From NCBI GenBank assembly GCA_047518265.1, contig JAKZRG010000006.1, forward strand, positions 62,001 through 126,000: 64,000 bases of DNA. The letters run 5' to 3'. This DNA comes from Oceanospirillum sp047518265 (GTDB taxonomy: Bacteria; Pseudomonadota; Gammaproteobacteria; Pseudomonadales; Halomonadaceae). The notes below the pieces were generated by a model, which worked only from the letters and a program-made list of their open reading frames with translations, had not been told where the DNA came from and searched no databases. Made by a program: the position numbers and the translations under genes. Positions 7,600 to 16,251 of this stretch are shown piece after piece (within the stretch, counting starts at the first letter, position 1; each line of letters starts with the position of its first letter).

Positions 7600-10500
7600 A
7601 TGCACCTGTTAGCAGCACAACCCGGTGGTTTTGTGGATGATGAAGGTATTATCGACCTGAATCAGACTCCGGCGGATATTGTGATTTTATCGGCGGCAGA
7701 TACCTCTCTGGCGGCTTTATCGGAAGGTGCCCGCTGTTTTTATCGACGGTTATCCGATGCATCCGTTTCTGGAGCCTCTCTTTCTGATGCCCCCATAGAT
7801 GGGAATGTCGATAAAACACTGCCCACAATCCGCTTAGCCAACTGGATGCAGCTGCTAAAACCTGCGGCTTATGATCTCTATGAACATAAGGTGCTGGAGC
7901 AAACGGAGCTGGTGGTTTTGTCCCTATTAGGTGGACAAAATTACTGGCCCTATGGTTTTGAACGCCTACAAGCATGGAGCAAGGGCCGAACAAAAGACGG
8001 TCGACCACGTCAGCTAATTATTGTGCCCGGAGATGATACGCCAGACCCCGAACTGTTTGCCGCGTGCACGGTGGATCAAGCCAGTAGCCAAAAAGTTTGG
8101 CGTTACCTGCGTCAGGGTGGGGTGGATAATAGTGAAAATATGCTGCGCTTTCTGGTGCAGCAATGTTTGTTGCTGACGGGGTGGCAATCCCCATTACCGG
8201 ATGACTCAGATAATAAACCTGAGGCTTTGTCTGACCGAAATAAATCCTATCTGAAACAGTGGCAGGAACCCAGAGTGCTACCGGGTTGTATGCTCTATGA
8301 AAAAACAAAACATAAAATAGGGTCAAATCAACATTTGTACGCTGATCCGTTGGCTTATCAGGATCAAGGCGATAGCGAGTCTAAGGTCGATCAAAATAAT
8401 CCACCAGTTTGTTTATTGCTGTTTTACCGTAGCCATCTGCAGAGCGCAAATACTGAAGTCTTTGATGGTTTGATTGAACAACTGGAATCTCAGGGACTGA
8501 AACCTCTAGCAGTAGCTATTGCTTCGTTAAAAGATATAGAGTCAGTGGCCTTGGTGAATCATCTGGTAGAGCAGCACGATGCTTGCCTGATTATCAATAC
8601 CACAGGGTTTGCCAGTAATCGGGTCAATAGCCCAGATCTTAGTTCCGAGCCGACAGAGTTTACCTCGCCCTTTGAACGTCAAATCCCTGTGCTGCAGTTG
8701 GTTTTGTCCAGCAGTACCGAAAAGGATTGGTTACAACATAATCAGGGTTTACGCAGCCGTGATATCGCTATGCAGGTGGTACTGCCTGAGATGGATGGCA
8801 GGGTGATCACCCGTGCGGTAAGTTTTAAAACCGAATCCCATTTTGATCGCCGCTGTGAAGTGTCTGTGGTGCGTTATGCCCTGCATCAAGAGCGAGCTGC
8901 CTTTGTTGCACAGCTGGCCAAACGTTATTGCCAGTTATCGCAAAAGTCGAATCAGGATAAGCGAATCGCGCTAATTCTGGCTAATTACCCGACAAAAGAC
9001 GGTCGCATCGGTAATGGCGTGGGCCTGGATACCCCTGAGTCTGCGGTGAATATTCTGCAAGCGCTCAAACAAGCGGGTTATCCACTGGATCAGCTGCCAG
9101 AATCCGGTACTGAGCTGATTGAATGGCTCTTAGAATCGGTGACCAATAACCCCAATACCCTGCACCAACTCCCTTGCTGGCAGAGTTTATCGGTTGATGA
9201 ATACCGACAGTACTTCCAGCAGTTACCTATGGAAAATCAGCAGGCCGTTATCGAACAATGGGGCGAACCGGAACAGGATATTAAATATCGGGACGGTCGG
9301 TTGATGTTATCCGGTATGCGTCTGGGAGAAACCTTTATCGGTATTCAACCGGCACGGGGGTTTAATATCGATCTAGTTGCTAACTACCATGACCCGGATC
9401 TAATTCCACCCCATAACTACCTAGCCTTTTATTTCTGGCTACGACACTGCTATCAAGTTGAGGCGGTGGTACATGTGGGCAAACACGGTAATCTGGAATG
9501 GTTACCGGGTAAGGGCATCGCCTTGTCTGATCAATGCTGGCCGGATATTGCTCTAGGGCCTATGCCGCATTTTTATCCCTTTATTGTGAATGATCCCGGT
9601 GAAGGTGCTCAGGCTAAACGTCGGACACAAGCCGTAATTATTGATCACCTGATGCCGCCCATGACCCGCGCTGAAAGCTATGGCGAGATGGCCGATTTAG
9701 AAAACCTAGTGGATGAATATTATCAGGCACTGGGCATGGATGAGCGCCGTGAAAAGTGGCTAAAACAAGAGATTTTGCAGCAGGTACGTAAAACTCACCT
9801 ATTGGAAGAGTTAAATCTGGTTGTTAAAAATAGAGATGTTAAAAACCAGAGTATTAAAAACCAAGAGGCTAAAAAACAGAATATTAAAAACCATAACCAG
9901 GATTCAACTGCCGACATATACCAAAGCGATAGTGACGACGAAGAGATACTGTCTCAGTTAGATGCTTATCTCTGTGATATTAAAGAAGCCCAGATTCGTC
10001 ACGGCCTGCATATTTTAGGTCAGTTACCTGAGACGGATAAGCTAGCGGATACTATCGTAGCATTACTTAGACTACCCCGTGGTACTGAACCGGAAAGCCA
10101 AGGTATCTTACATAATCTTAGTCAGGATTTTGGCTTAAATAATGACCCTGATTCTTCAGAACCATTTGATCCTTTATCTGCAGAAACTCAACCTTGGCAG
10201 GGCGAGAAACCTAAGATATTAGCGCAGATTAGCGATGCGTCTTGGCGTACGGAAGCGGATACCCGTGAGCGGTTAGAACTGCTGGCCCTAGAGCTGGTAC
10301 AGAATCATGTTCTAGCCGAAAAGGCCTTGGTTGATCGTGATCTGTCAGGGCTGAATCTTCCTGCGACACAACAGCAACTGACCTATGCCCGACAGCGCTT
10401 ATTACAAGCGTTGGAACAAAGTGTCAAAAACGAGTTGTCGGCTCTAGTGGATGGTCTATCCGGTAGTTTTATACCCCCGGGCCCCAGTGGTGCACCCACA

Positions 10501-11739
10501 AGAGGACGATTAGATACCTTGCCGACGGGGCGCAATTTCTTCTCCGTGGATAACCGCTCTATCCCATCACCAGCGGCTTGGGCCATTGGTGAGCGGTCGG
10601 CTCAGGCGTTAATTGAACGTCACCTACAGGAACATGGGGATTACCCTAAACAGCTGGGCTTATCGGTCTGGGGAACAGCTACCATGCGTACCGGTGGTGA
10701 TGATATTGCTCAGGCGTTTGCTTTAATGGGCGTACGACCGATCTGGGCCACAGGCTCTAACCGGGTGGTGGATTTTGAACTGATCAGCTGCATGCAGCTA
10801 GGTCGACCACGAGTGGATGTCACTCTGCGGGTTTCCGGTTTTTTCCGAGATGCTTTCCCTAATGCCATGAAACTGTATGATGCCGCCGTACAAAAAATCG
10901 CTCAACTGGAAGAGCCCGGTAATGGCAATACCATCAAAACCAATATTCAGGCGCGACAGCAGGTATTAATTAAACAAGGCATGTCACCGGAACAAGCTCA
11001 ACGGCAAGCCAGTTATCGAGTCTTTGGCAGTAAACCCGGTGCCTATGGTGCCGGTCTGCAGGGATTAATTGATGAGCGCTGCTGGGAAGAGGCCAGTGAT
11101 TTGGCTGAAGCCTATCTAAACTGGGGCGGTTATGCCTACGGTAATCAGACCGGAGACGGTGTGGCAGCACAACAAGCCTTTCAGCATCAATTATCGCAAC
11201 TGGAAGTGGTAGTACAAAATCAGGATAACCGGGAACATGATCTGCTGGATTCCGATGATTATTACCAGTTTCAGGGTGGTATGAACAATGCGGTGCGTGT
11301 GTATCGCGGCGAAGCCCCAGAGGTATACCACAGTGATCACTCCAATCCATCAGCACCAAAAATTCGCACGCTAAAGGAAGAGCTCAACCGAGTGATTCGC
11401 AGCCGGGTACTTAATCCTAAATGGATCAATGCCATGCGAGAACACGGTTATAAAGGCGCCTTTGAGATGGCCGCCAGTGTGGATTATCTGTTTGCTTACG
11501 ATGCCACCACGGATCTGATTGACGACTATCAGTATGAAAAAGTGGCAGATGCTCTGGTGTTTGACCCAGAGAATCAGCAGTTTTTACAGCAGCATAATGC
11601 CAATGCTTTGGAAGAGATGGCCGAGCGCTTATTGGAAGCGACACAACGAGGTTTATGGCAGAACCCCGGTGATTACGCCAAACAGTTGCAGCACTTATTG
11701 CTAGAACTGGATGAACAACAAGAAAGCCAGGATAGCTAA
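7600..11739 (+). CDS. cobN: Cobaltochelatase large subunit CobN
   Basis: Large substrate-binding subunit of the ATP-dependent aerobic cobaltochelatase, which inserts cobalt into hydrogenobyrinate a,c-diamide; a homologue of ChlH/BchH. Family segments include MRLGETFIGIQPARG, HNYLAFYFWLRH, VHVGKHGNLEWLPGKG, the PGEGAQAKRRTQAVIIDHL region and a C-terminal half with LGLSVWGTATMRTGGDD and RVSGFFRDAFPNA. At 1379 aa it is longer than most CobN proteins, partly because of insertions. Near residues 742-766 are five tandem pentapeptides (VKNRD, VKNQS, IKNQE, AKKQN, IKNHN) from 15-bp repeats at 9823-9897. The partner subunits (CobS/CobT or ChlI/ChlD-like) are not in the window. Confidence 0.95.
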   Translation: MHLLAAQPGGFVDDEGIIDLNQTPADIVILSAADTSLAALSEGARCFYRRLSDASVSGASLSDAPIDGNVDKTLPTIRLANWMQLLKPAAYDLYEHKVLEQTELVVLSLLGGQNYWPYGFERLQAWSKGRTKDGRPRQLIIVPGDDTPDPELFAACTVDQASSQKVWRYLRQGGVDNSENMLRFLVQQCLLLTGWQSPLPDDSDNKPEALSDRNKSYLKQWQEPRVLPGCMLYEKTKHKIGSNQHLYADPLAYQDQGDSESKVDQNNPPVCLLLFYRSHLQSANTEVFDGLIEQLESQGLKPLAVAIASLKDIESVALVNHLVEQHDACLIINTTGFASNRVNSPDLSSEPTEFTSPFERQIPVLQLVLSSSTEKDWLQHNQGLRSRDIAMQVVLPEMDGRVITRAVSFKTESHFDRRCEVSVVRYALHQERAAFVAQLAKRYCQLSQKSNQDKRIALILANYPTKDGRIGNGVGLDTPESAVNILQALKQAGYPLDQLPESGTELIEWLLESVTNNPNTLHQLPCWQSLSVDEYRQYFQQLPMENQQAVIEQWGEPEQDIKYRDGRLMLSGMRLGETFIGIQPARGFNIDLVANYHDPDLIPPHNYLAFYFWLRHCYQVEAVVHVGKHGNLEWLPGKGIALSDQCWPDIALGPMPHFYPFIVNDPGEGAQAKRRTQAVIIDHLMPPMTRAESYGEMADLENLVDEYYQALGMDERREKWLKQEILQQVRKTHLLEELNLVVKNRDVKNQSIKNQEAKKQNIKNHNQDSTADIYQSDSDDEEILSQLDAYLCDIKEAQIRHGLHILGQLPETDKLADTIVALLRLPRGTEPESQGILHNLSQDFGLNNDPDSSEPFDPLSAETQPWQGEKPKILAQISDASWRTEADTRERLELLALELVQNHVLAEKALVDRDLSGLNLPATQQQLTYARQRLLQALEQSVKNELSALVDGLSGSFIPPGPSGAPTRGRLDTLPTGRNFFSVDNRSIPSPAAWAIGERSAQALIERHLQEHGDYPKQLGLSVWGTATMRTGGDDIAQAFALMGVRPIWATGSNRVVDFELISCMQLGRPRVDVTLRVSGFFRDAFPNAMKLYDAAVQKIAQLEEPGNGNTIKTNIQARQQVLIKQGMSPEQAQRQASYRVFGSKPGAYGAGLQGLIDERCWEEASDLAEAYLNWGGYAYGNQTGDGVAAQQAFQHQLSQLEVVVQNQDNREHDLLDSDDYYQFQGGMNNAVRVYRGEAPEVYHSDHSNPSAPKIRTLKEELNRVIRSRVLNPKWINAMREHGYKGAFEMAASVDYLFAYDATTDLIDDYQYEKVADALVFDPENQQFLQQHNANALEEMAERLLEATQRGLWQNPGDYAKQLQHLLLELDEQQESQDS

Positions 11740-11806
11740 CTTTTGAATTAAAAGGATAACCCTATAACCGGATAGCCCTATAACAGGGTAATCAGAGGAA
11801 AACCCT

Positions 11807-12481
11807 TTGAGTCATCAGAAAAATCCTTTTGCTTATTCTGAAACAGAGAAAACCGCCATTCAGCGAGTAATTGCAGAGCGGCGAGATATGCGCCACTTCA
11901 CGTCAGATCCGGTGGATCTCTCGATTTTGCAGGCCATGTTTAAAGCGGCTCATCAGGCGCCCAATGTAGGGTTGATGCAGCCCTGGCGCTTTATGCGCAT
12001 TACCGATGCTGAACTAAAAGATCAGATCTCGGCTTTGGTGGAAGAAGAACGACAACAAACGGCTGAGCAACTGGATGAGCGTAAACAGCAGTTTTTACAG
12101 CTTAAAGTGGAAGGCATTAAAGAGTGCGGAGAGCTCGTTATCGCCGCACTGCCCGATGACCGGGAGAAACATATTTTTGGTCGTCGTACTCTACCGGAAA
12201 TGGACTTAGCTTCCTTGGCCTGTGCCATTCAGAACATGTGGTTAGTGGCACGTTCAGAAGGTATAGGGATGGGCTGGGTATCACTATTTGATCCAGAAAA
12301 ACTGGCCCGGTTATTAAGAATGCCAAAGGACAGTAAGCCGGTGGCCATTTTGTGTATTGGTCATGTACCTGAGTTTTATCAGCAGCCTATGCTGGTGCAA
12401 GAAAATTGGGCAGAAGAACGCCCACTCGATGAATTTCTATTTGAGAATTATTGGCCGGACGCGTCTGGTTCAAATAAATAA
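11807..12481 (+). CDS. bluB: 5,6-dimethylbenzimidazole synthase BluB
   Basis: Oxygen-dependent, flavin-destroying synthase that makes the lower ligand DMB from FMNH2. It has the nitroreductase fold with BluB marks: RRDMRHF near residue 27, APNVGLMQPWRFMRI near 50, the ASLACAIQNMWLVARSEGIGMGWVSLFDP region, and a C-terminal CIGHVPEF. The likely start is the TTG at 11807, eight bases after AGAGGAA. The 67-bp gap after cobN has no terminator, so it probably belongs to the same transcript. Because BluB needs O2, its presence indicates aerobic life despite the CbiX/CbiG components. Confidence 0.93.
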   Translation: MSHQKNPFAYSETEKTAIQRVIAERRDMRHFTSDPVDLSILQAMFKAAHQAPNVGLMQPWRFMRITDAELKDQISALVEEERQQTAEQLDERKQQFLQLKVEGIKECGELVIAALPDDREKHIFGRRTLPEMDLASLACAIQNMWLVARSEGIGMGWVSLFDPEKLARLLRMPKDSKPVAILCIGHVPEFYQQPMLVQENWAEERPLDEFLFENYWPDASGSNK

Positions 12482-12498
12482 CAGCATAAAAAAAGAAG

Positions 12499-13683
12499 AT
12501 GAGAGATAAAGTAATGGCAAAACAAGGCATTATGGTTTGTGGACATGGCAGTCGTGATAAAGATGCCGAACGTGAATTTGGTCTGGTTGCAGCAGGTCTG
12601 AAAAAACGTTTTCCCGATATTCCTGTGGAATACGGCTTTTTGGAGTTTTCTGCACCTAATATTCATATGGGGCTGAATTCTCTACTGGATCAAGGTGTGG
12701 AAGAGATCTATGCCGTACCGGGTATGTTGTTTGCGGCCACCCATGCAAAAAATGATATCCCATCGGTATTGACCACTTTTGGCGAAGAGCGTCCAGAGCT
12801 TAAAGTGGCATACGGTAGTGAACTGGGCCTGCACGATGCCATGATCACTGCATTTCAGGCACGGATTTATGAGTCTCTTGGCCTTGATCCAGAGAACCCG
12901 CCAGAAAGCTTGTATGACACCCTATTGGTCGTTGTGGGTCGTGGCACCTCAGATACTCATGCCAATGCGGAAGCAGCGAAGCTGACCCGTATCGTTAATG
13001 AGAATATGGGTTTTGGTTGGGCGGATACGGTTTACTCAGGTGTCACTTATCCTTCTGTGGGTGTTGGTTTAGAGAAGCTACTGAAGTTGGGTTACAAACG
13101 TGTGGTTGTGGCCCCTTACTTCCTGTTCACCGGTCGTTTGATCAAACGTATCTACGGTTATGTGGATCATATCGCTGAGCAATATCCTGATGTGGAGTTT
13201 ATTAAAGCTCAGTATCTGAATGATCATGAGAAAGTGATTGATGCCTTTGAAGTACGTGTCAGAGAGATTATGCAGGACAACCAAAAGGGTGATGAAACCC
13301 TAATGGAATCCTTCCAGCGCCGCCTAGCAGCCGGTGAAGTGGATGTGCATCACCACCATGCCGAATATGATCCGAATGAAAGTCATAGCCATGGACATAC
13401 CCATGCAGGTGAAGAAGGTCATGATCATTCTCATAGCCACTCTCATGAACACGGGCATGAACACGGGCATGAACACGGGCACAGCCACTCCCATGATCAT
13501 TCACACGGGCATGGCCATAGTCACGGTATCTATCGTCATATTGGCCACCCACTAGGTCCACGCACCATGATTGGTGAGAATATTTGCTGTTGTTTTATGG
13601 GCCAGTTCCCACAGGAAATTCTGGATGAGGAAGCAGATAAGATAGCCCTGAACTGTCCAGAAACAGCTCTGGCCCATAAGTAA
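12499..13683 (+). CDS. cbiX: Sirohydrochlorin cobaltochelatase CbiX (long, His-rich)
   Basis: Inserts cobalt into sirohydrochlorin at the start of the early-cobalt route. Two CbiX-type halves are visible: CGHGSRDKDAEREF and VPGMLFAATHAKNDIP in the first, VVGRGTSDTHANAEAAK and VVAPYFLFTGRLIKRI in the second. A long histidine-rich tract (about residues 283-345) follows, part of it encoded by three perfect 12-bp repeats at 13444-13479. The C-terminus has a cysteine cluster, ENICCCFMGQFP, comparable to the Cys motif described in some long CbiX proteins. An ATG at 12514 is an equally good start. It is the last gene before a strong terminator. Confidence 0.92.
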   Translation: MRDKVMAKQGIMVCGHGSRDKDAEREFGLVAAGLKKRFPDIPVEYGFLEFSAPNIHMGLNSLLDQGVEEIYAVPGMLFAATHAKNDIPSVLTTFGEERPELKVAYGSELGLHDAMITAFQARIYESLGLDPENPPESLYDTLLVVVGRGTSDTHANAEAAKLTRIVNENMGFGWADTVYSGVTYPSVGVGLEKLLKLGYKRVVVAPYFLFTGRLIKRIYGYVDHIAEQYPDVEFIKAQYLNDHEKVIDAFEVRVREIMQDNQKGDETLMESFQRRLAAGEVDVHHHHAEYDPNESHSHGHTHAGEEGHDHSHSHSHEHGHEHGHEHGHSHSHDHSHGHGHSHGIYRHIGHPLGPRTMIGENICCCFMGQFPQEILDEEADKIALNCPETALAHK

Positions 13684-13816
13684 CCCATTTTAAGTTGCCA
13701 GAAAAGATAAAGCCGATACTCGGAAAAACGAGTATCGGCTTTTTTATTTCCAGCAAATTGAAAATAAGAAAGCAAAAGTTATACCCGGTTTGTTAAGTAC
13801 TGAGTGCACACGGTTA
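13621..13816 (+). repeat. Left copy of a cbiX 3'-end direct repeat
   Basis: The last 21 codons of cbiX, its terminator and about 70 bp downstream (through TGCACACGGTTA at 13805-13816) reappear, diverged, at 24114-24315. Shared landmarks in the same order are the PETALA codons, a TTTTAAG(T/C)TGCCAG block, the AGCCGATA hairpin, an AAAAGTTAT(A/C)CCC block and TGCACACGGTTA. Similarity resumes weakly at 13938-13965. The pair brackets the 10.3-kb island. Confidence 0.85.
13711..13746 (+). terminator. Rho-independent terminator of the cobalamin operon
   Basis: A perfect 12-bp stem (AGCCGATACTCG / CGAGTATCGGCT) with a short A-rich loop is followed by a run of six T. It lies 27 bp after the cbiX stop. 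A diverged copy stands at 24203-24240. Confidence 0.92.
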
Positions 13817-13829
13817 AGCAAAGAGCATA

Positions 13830-13888
13830 AGTTTTTCTACAAAGTAATCGGTACATGTAGCGTGGATAAGCCTAAGGCGCATCCGCGA
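13830..13888 (+). repeat. Left inverted repeat of the ImmA module
   Basis: Begins AGTTTTTCTACAAAG and ends GGCGCATCCGCGA. It is matched in reverse complement by 16019-16076, with only a few differences and one 1-bp gap over about 58 bp. The second half (GTGGATAAGCC...GGCGCATCC) can fold on itself, like the GTGGATAAGCG-type hairpin repeats dispersed in many gammaproteobacteria. Together the two arms enclose the genes at 14158-15918. Confidence 0.8.
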
Positions 13889-14157
13889 ATGCTCGGTCAC
13901 TTCACAATGAGGGTATGGGAAAACTTTTGTTTCACTGCTTACCAAGTTTTTCTATGGATAAGGGCATCTAGTTAAGCAATAGTAAAAGTGTTCATACGAT
14001 AGAGTGAATTGACTTTAAGATTCAGCTCTACCGGATAAGTTTACTTATTGACATCAAGTTAACAATCTCCATCCAAGTTGACAAATATCTATTTTTGCAT
14101 AGAATTAAAGGACATTTCACAATAAGTACATGACTTAATCTAAAAGGACTAAATATT

Positions 14158-14775
14158 TTGCAGACTCCATGGGAAATTAACCCTCAGCTTAACCAAGAAT
14201 ATCTAATAAAGATGGCTCAGTTCATTGCTGATGTTCGTGCTGAAGTTGTTGACCGTCATGATCCGAATCTACTTGGTGATACTGTTCGAGGCCTTGGTTT
14301 TCGAGCATATGAGTGCTGCCGGAACCGCATAATTAAGGCTGCTGCTCATGGAGCAATGCCTTGGTTGAGCATTATGACTGCAGAGCATCGATTCACGTTC
14401 GGAATCAATGGGGTGCCAATTCGTTTTTATCGTGGTTCTCCTACTTCACCGGAAGAGCGTAGACTACAATCAAGCATTGAGGCGAGACAGCAGATGTCTC
14501 TATTGCCTGTAGATGCTAGCTCTGCAACTCTATTGTGGTTTTTCGTTATTGAAATAGATGAAAACAAGTACACAGATAGGGTAGTATTCTGCGCTTTCTG
14601 TGAGGAAACAAGAGAGCAGGTCTGTTACTGGGAAGTTCCATTAAGATCTAAAGTGACTTCTGTTCCAGTTGAGGTTACTCCTAAAGCATCTCCAGTTAAG
14701 AAACGAGCTGTAGTTTTATCAGTCAAGAAGCCTGATATAGGCAAAGAAAGAGAAATAAAGAGAAAAAATGAGTAA
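14158..14775 (+). CDS. Unrecognised protein, partner of XRE/ImmA protein
   Basis: 205 aa, no family recognised. The predicted protein is soluble, with no signal peptide or membrane helix. The middle is mixed alpha/beta (TFGINGVPIRFYRGSP, LLWFFVIEIDEN, DRVVFCAFCEET), and the C-terminal 45 residues are strongly basic (KKRAVVLSVKKPDIGKER, ending KRKNE). The TTG at 14158 has AAAGGA about nine bases upstream; an in-frame ATG at 14212 is an alternative. Its stop is 21 bp before the next gene's preferred start, so the two are probably co-transcribed. By analogy with other genes next to XRE/ImmA-IrrE proteins it could be a substrate or toxin of that protease; this is inference only. The DNA is more A+T-rich than the cob operon. 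Confidence 0.7.
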   Translation: MQTPWEINPQLNQEYLIKMAQFIADVRAEVVDRHDPNLLGDTVRGLGFRAYECCRNRIIKAAAHGAMPWLSIMTAEHRFTFGINGVPIRFYRGSPTSPEERRLQSSIEARQQMSLLPVDASSATLLWFFVIEIDENKYTDRVVFCAFCEETREQVCYWEVPLRSKVTSVPVEVTPKASPVKKRAVVLSVKKPDIGKEREIKRKNE

Positions 14776-14796
14776 TTGCGCTTTAGGAAACACTTT

Positions 14797-15918
14797 ATGA
14801 ACGCCGAGTTTATTGGTGATCGCCTGCGCCTCGCAAGATTAATGCGAGGCTATACTTTGCAGGAAGTTGGTACTGCGGCTTCTGTTTCTAGGCAAAATAT
14901 ACATCAACTTGAGAGTGGTATAAGAACACCTAGTAATGATGTTTTAGAAGCGCTTGCAGAGTTTTTGTGTGTAGATACATTTTTTTTTAGTTTTCCTTTA
15001 ACAAATGAAGTAAAACCAGAGCAGTGCCATTTTAGGAAACGTAAAACCACGCCTGTAGGCATTGCTAATAGAGTAATAGCTTATAGTACGCTTTTTGAGC
15101 AAATTGTAGAAATTCTTAGAAATAAGCTTAACTTGCCTGATATTAACTTTGGTATGGCTGAAAACTTAGGTATTGATACCAATAATTTAACACCTGATAA
15201 AATTGAAGAACTGGCCGAATTAGTTCGTGAATATTGGGGGTTAAGAACTGATTGCCCAATAGAAAGCATGGTTAATGTTTTAGAATCCCAGGGAGCTGTT
15301 GTTACATGTTTTGATGATCTTTCTGAAAAAGTTGATGCTTTATCAATAAATCGTAAATTTCCTCTTGTTATAAGAAATACAGCTAAAACAAGTGCTTGCC
15401 GAATGAGATTTGATCTAGCACATGAGTGTGGTCATTTGATAATGCATGATGGAATTGAAACAGGGGATAATAAAACAGAGACTGAAGCTAATGCTTTTGC
15501 AAGTGCATTTTTAATGCCTAGGGGAGCCTTTACACAAGAATTCAAAAGCTGCATATCTGGTAACCAGTTTATTTGGAATGAGCTTTATTCCTTAAAACTA
15601 CGTTGGAAAGTAAGTGTCAGGGCAATTATTTATCGAGCTAATTATCTGGGGCTTATTAATGCCCAGCAGTATAGAAGTGCAAATGTTTATTTAAATCGAT
15701 CAGGTCAAGCTCGCATAGAAAAACTTGATGATATTATTCCGTTAGAAGAACCTGAAATACTAGAGATGGCATTTAATTTACTAAATGATGAACTACATAT
15801 TTCTTTTCAGCATGTAGCAAAAAAATTAGGTGTATCTCTAAATACATTATCTCATATTACAGGTTTACCTATCCCTATATCGAAAGAAAATAGTAATGTG
15901 GTTTCTATCGGATTGTAA
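14797..15918 (+). CDS. XRE-family regulator fused to ImmA/IrrE-type metallopeptidase
   Basis: An HTH_3/XRE DNA-binding domain (about residues 3-60: GDRLRLARLMRGYTLQEVG, SVSRQNIHQLESG) is followed from about residue 165 by an ImmA/IrrE (DUF955) zinc peptidase with the HEXXH motif HECGH and the downstream ETEANAFASAFLMP helix. Proteins of this layout act as repressors or derepressors that cleave a regulator in phage, mobile-element and toxin-antitoxin settings. I chose the ATG at 14797 because AGGA lies seven to eight bases upstream; an upstream TTG at 14776 has no such site. The DNA is markedly A+T-rich compared with its surroundings, consistent with transfer. The substrate is unknown. Confidence 0.88.
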   Translation: MNAEFIGDRLRLARLMRGYTLQEVGTAASVSRQNIHQLESGIRTPSNDVLEALAEFLCVDTFFFSFPLTNEVKPEQCHFRKRKTTPVGIANRVIAYSTLFEQIVEILRNKLNLPDINFGMAENLGIDTNNLTPDKIEELAELVREYWGLRTDCPIESMVNVLESQGAVVTCFDDLSEKVDALSINRKFPLVIRNTAKTSACRMRFDLAHECGHLIMHDGIETGDNKTETEANAFASAFLMPRGAFTQEFKSCISGNQFIWNELYSLKLRWKVSVRAIIYRANYLGLINAQQYRSANVYLNRSGQARIEKLDDIIPLEEPEILEMAFNLLNDELHISFQHVAKKLGVSLNTLSHITGLPIPISKENSNVVSIGL

Positions 15919-16251
15919 AGGTATTCAGAGGCTAATCATTCTTCCTTTACTTATAGTTCTTTTACTAAGAAGGTAAACAAAATTTATCCCATATTCTAAT
16001 TTTGGAGTGATGGATCAGTCGCGGATGCGCCTCTGGCTTATCCACGCTACGTGTATCGATGCTTTGTAGAAAAACTTCTGCTCTGGAGCTTAGTAAGGCA
16101 GGAGGAATACTCCTACCCTTTAGTATGGAGAAAGTCCTGAATTACTATCTAGTAAAGAACGGGTGGTTGTTCATAGTGTAGAGAGAAAATGGCCGAACGA
16201 GATCGGTCGACCATCTCTCAAGGAGTTATACTTATTAGCTCAAAATGCGCA
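15919..16251. other. Intergenic region holding right inverted repeat
   Basis: No gene seen. It contains the right inverted repeat (16019-16076). A short hairpin-capable stretch GGAGGAATACTCCTACC lies near 16101-16117, and CGAACGAGATCGGTCG near 16195-16210. It is the downstream end of both the ImmA module (+) and the StiP operon (-); no T-tailed terminator is evident. Confidence 0.6.
16019..16076 (-). repeat. Right inverted repeat of the ImmA module
   Basis: Reads TCGCGGATGCGCC...TTTGTAGAAAAACT, the reverse complement of the left arm at 13830-13888 with minor differences. It lies about 100 bp after the stop of the XRE/ImmA gene. Confidence 0.8.

Larger units (their letters stand above)
13684..14157. 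other. Intergenic region: terminator, repeats, promoter of the ImmA module
   Basis: No credible gene. A 61-codon open frame at 13790-13975 runs through the repeat sequences and has no family resemblance. The stretch holds the operon terminator, the left direct repeat, the left 59-bp inverted repeat and an A+T-rich approach to the gene starting at 14158, with AAAGGA just upstream of that start. Confidence 0.7.

Noticed and set aside
13444..13479. Short tandem repeats as a possible CRISPR array
   Set aside because: The 12-bp units are in frame inside cbiX, have no spacers and encode the His-rich tract.
13270..13560. Long open frames on both strands over the CbiX histidine tract
   Set aside because: They arise from the repetitive CAT/CAC codons of the real gene and have no start signals.
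13790..13975. 61-codon open frame on the + strand after cbiX
   Set aside because: It runs through the direct-repeat and inverted-repeat sequences, has no ribosome site and no family resemblance.
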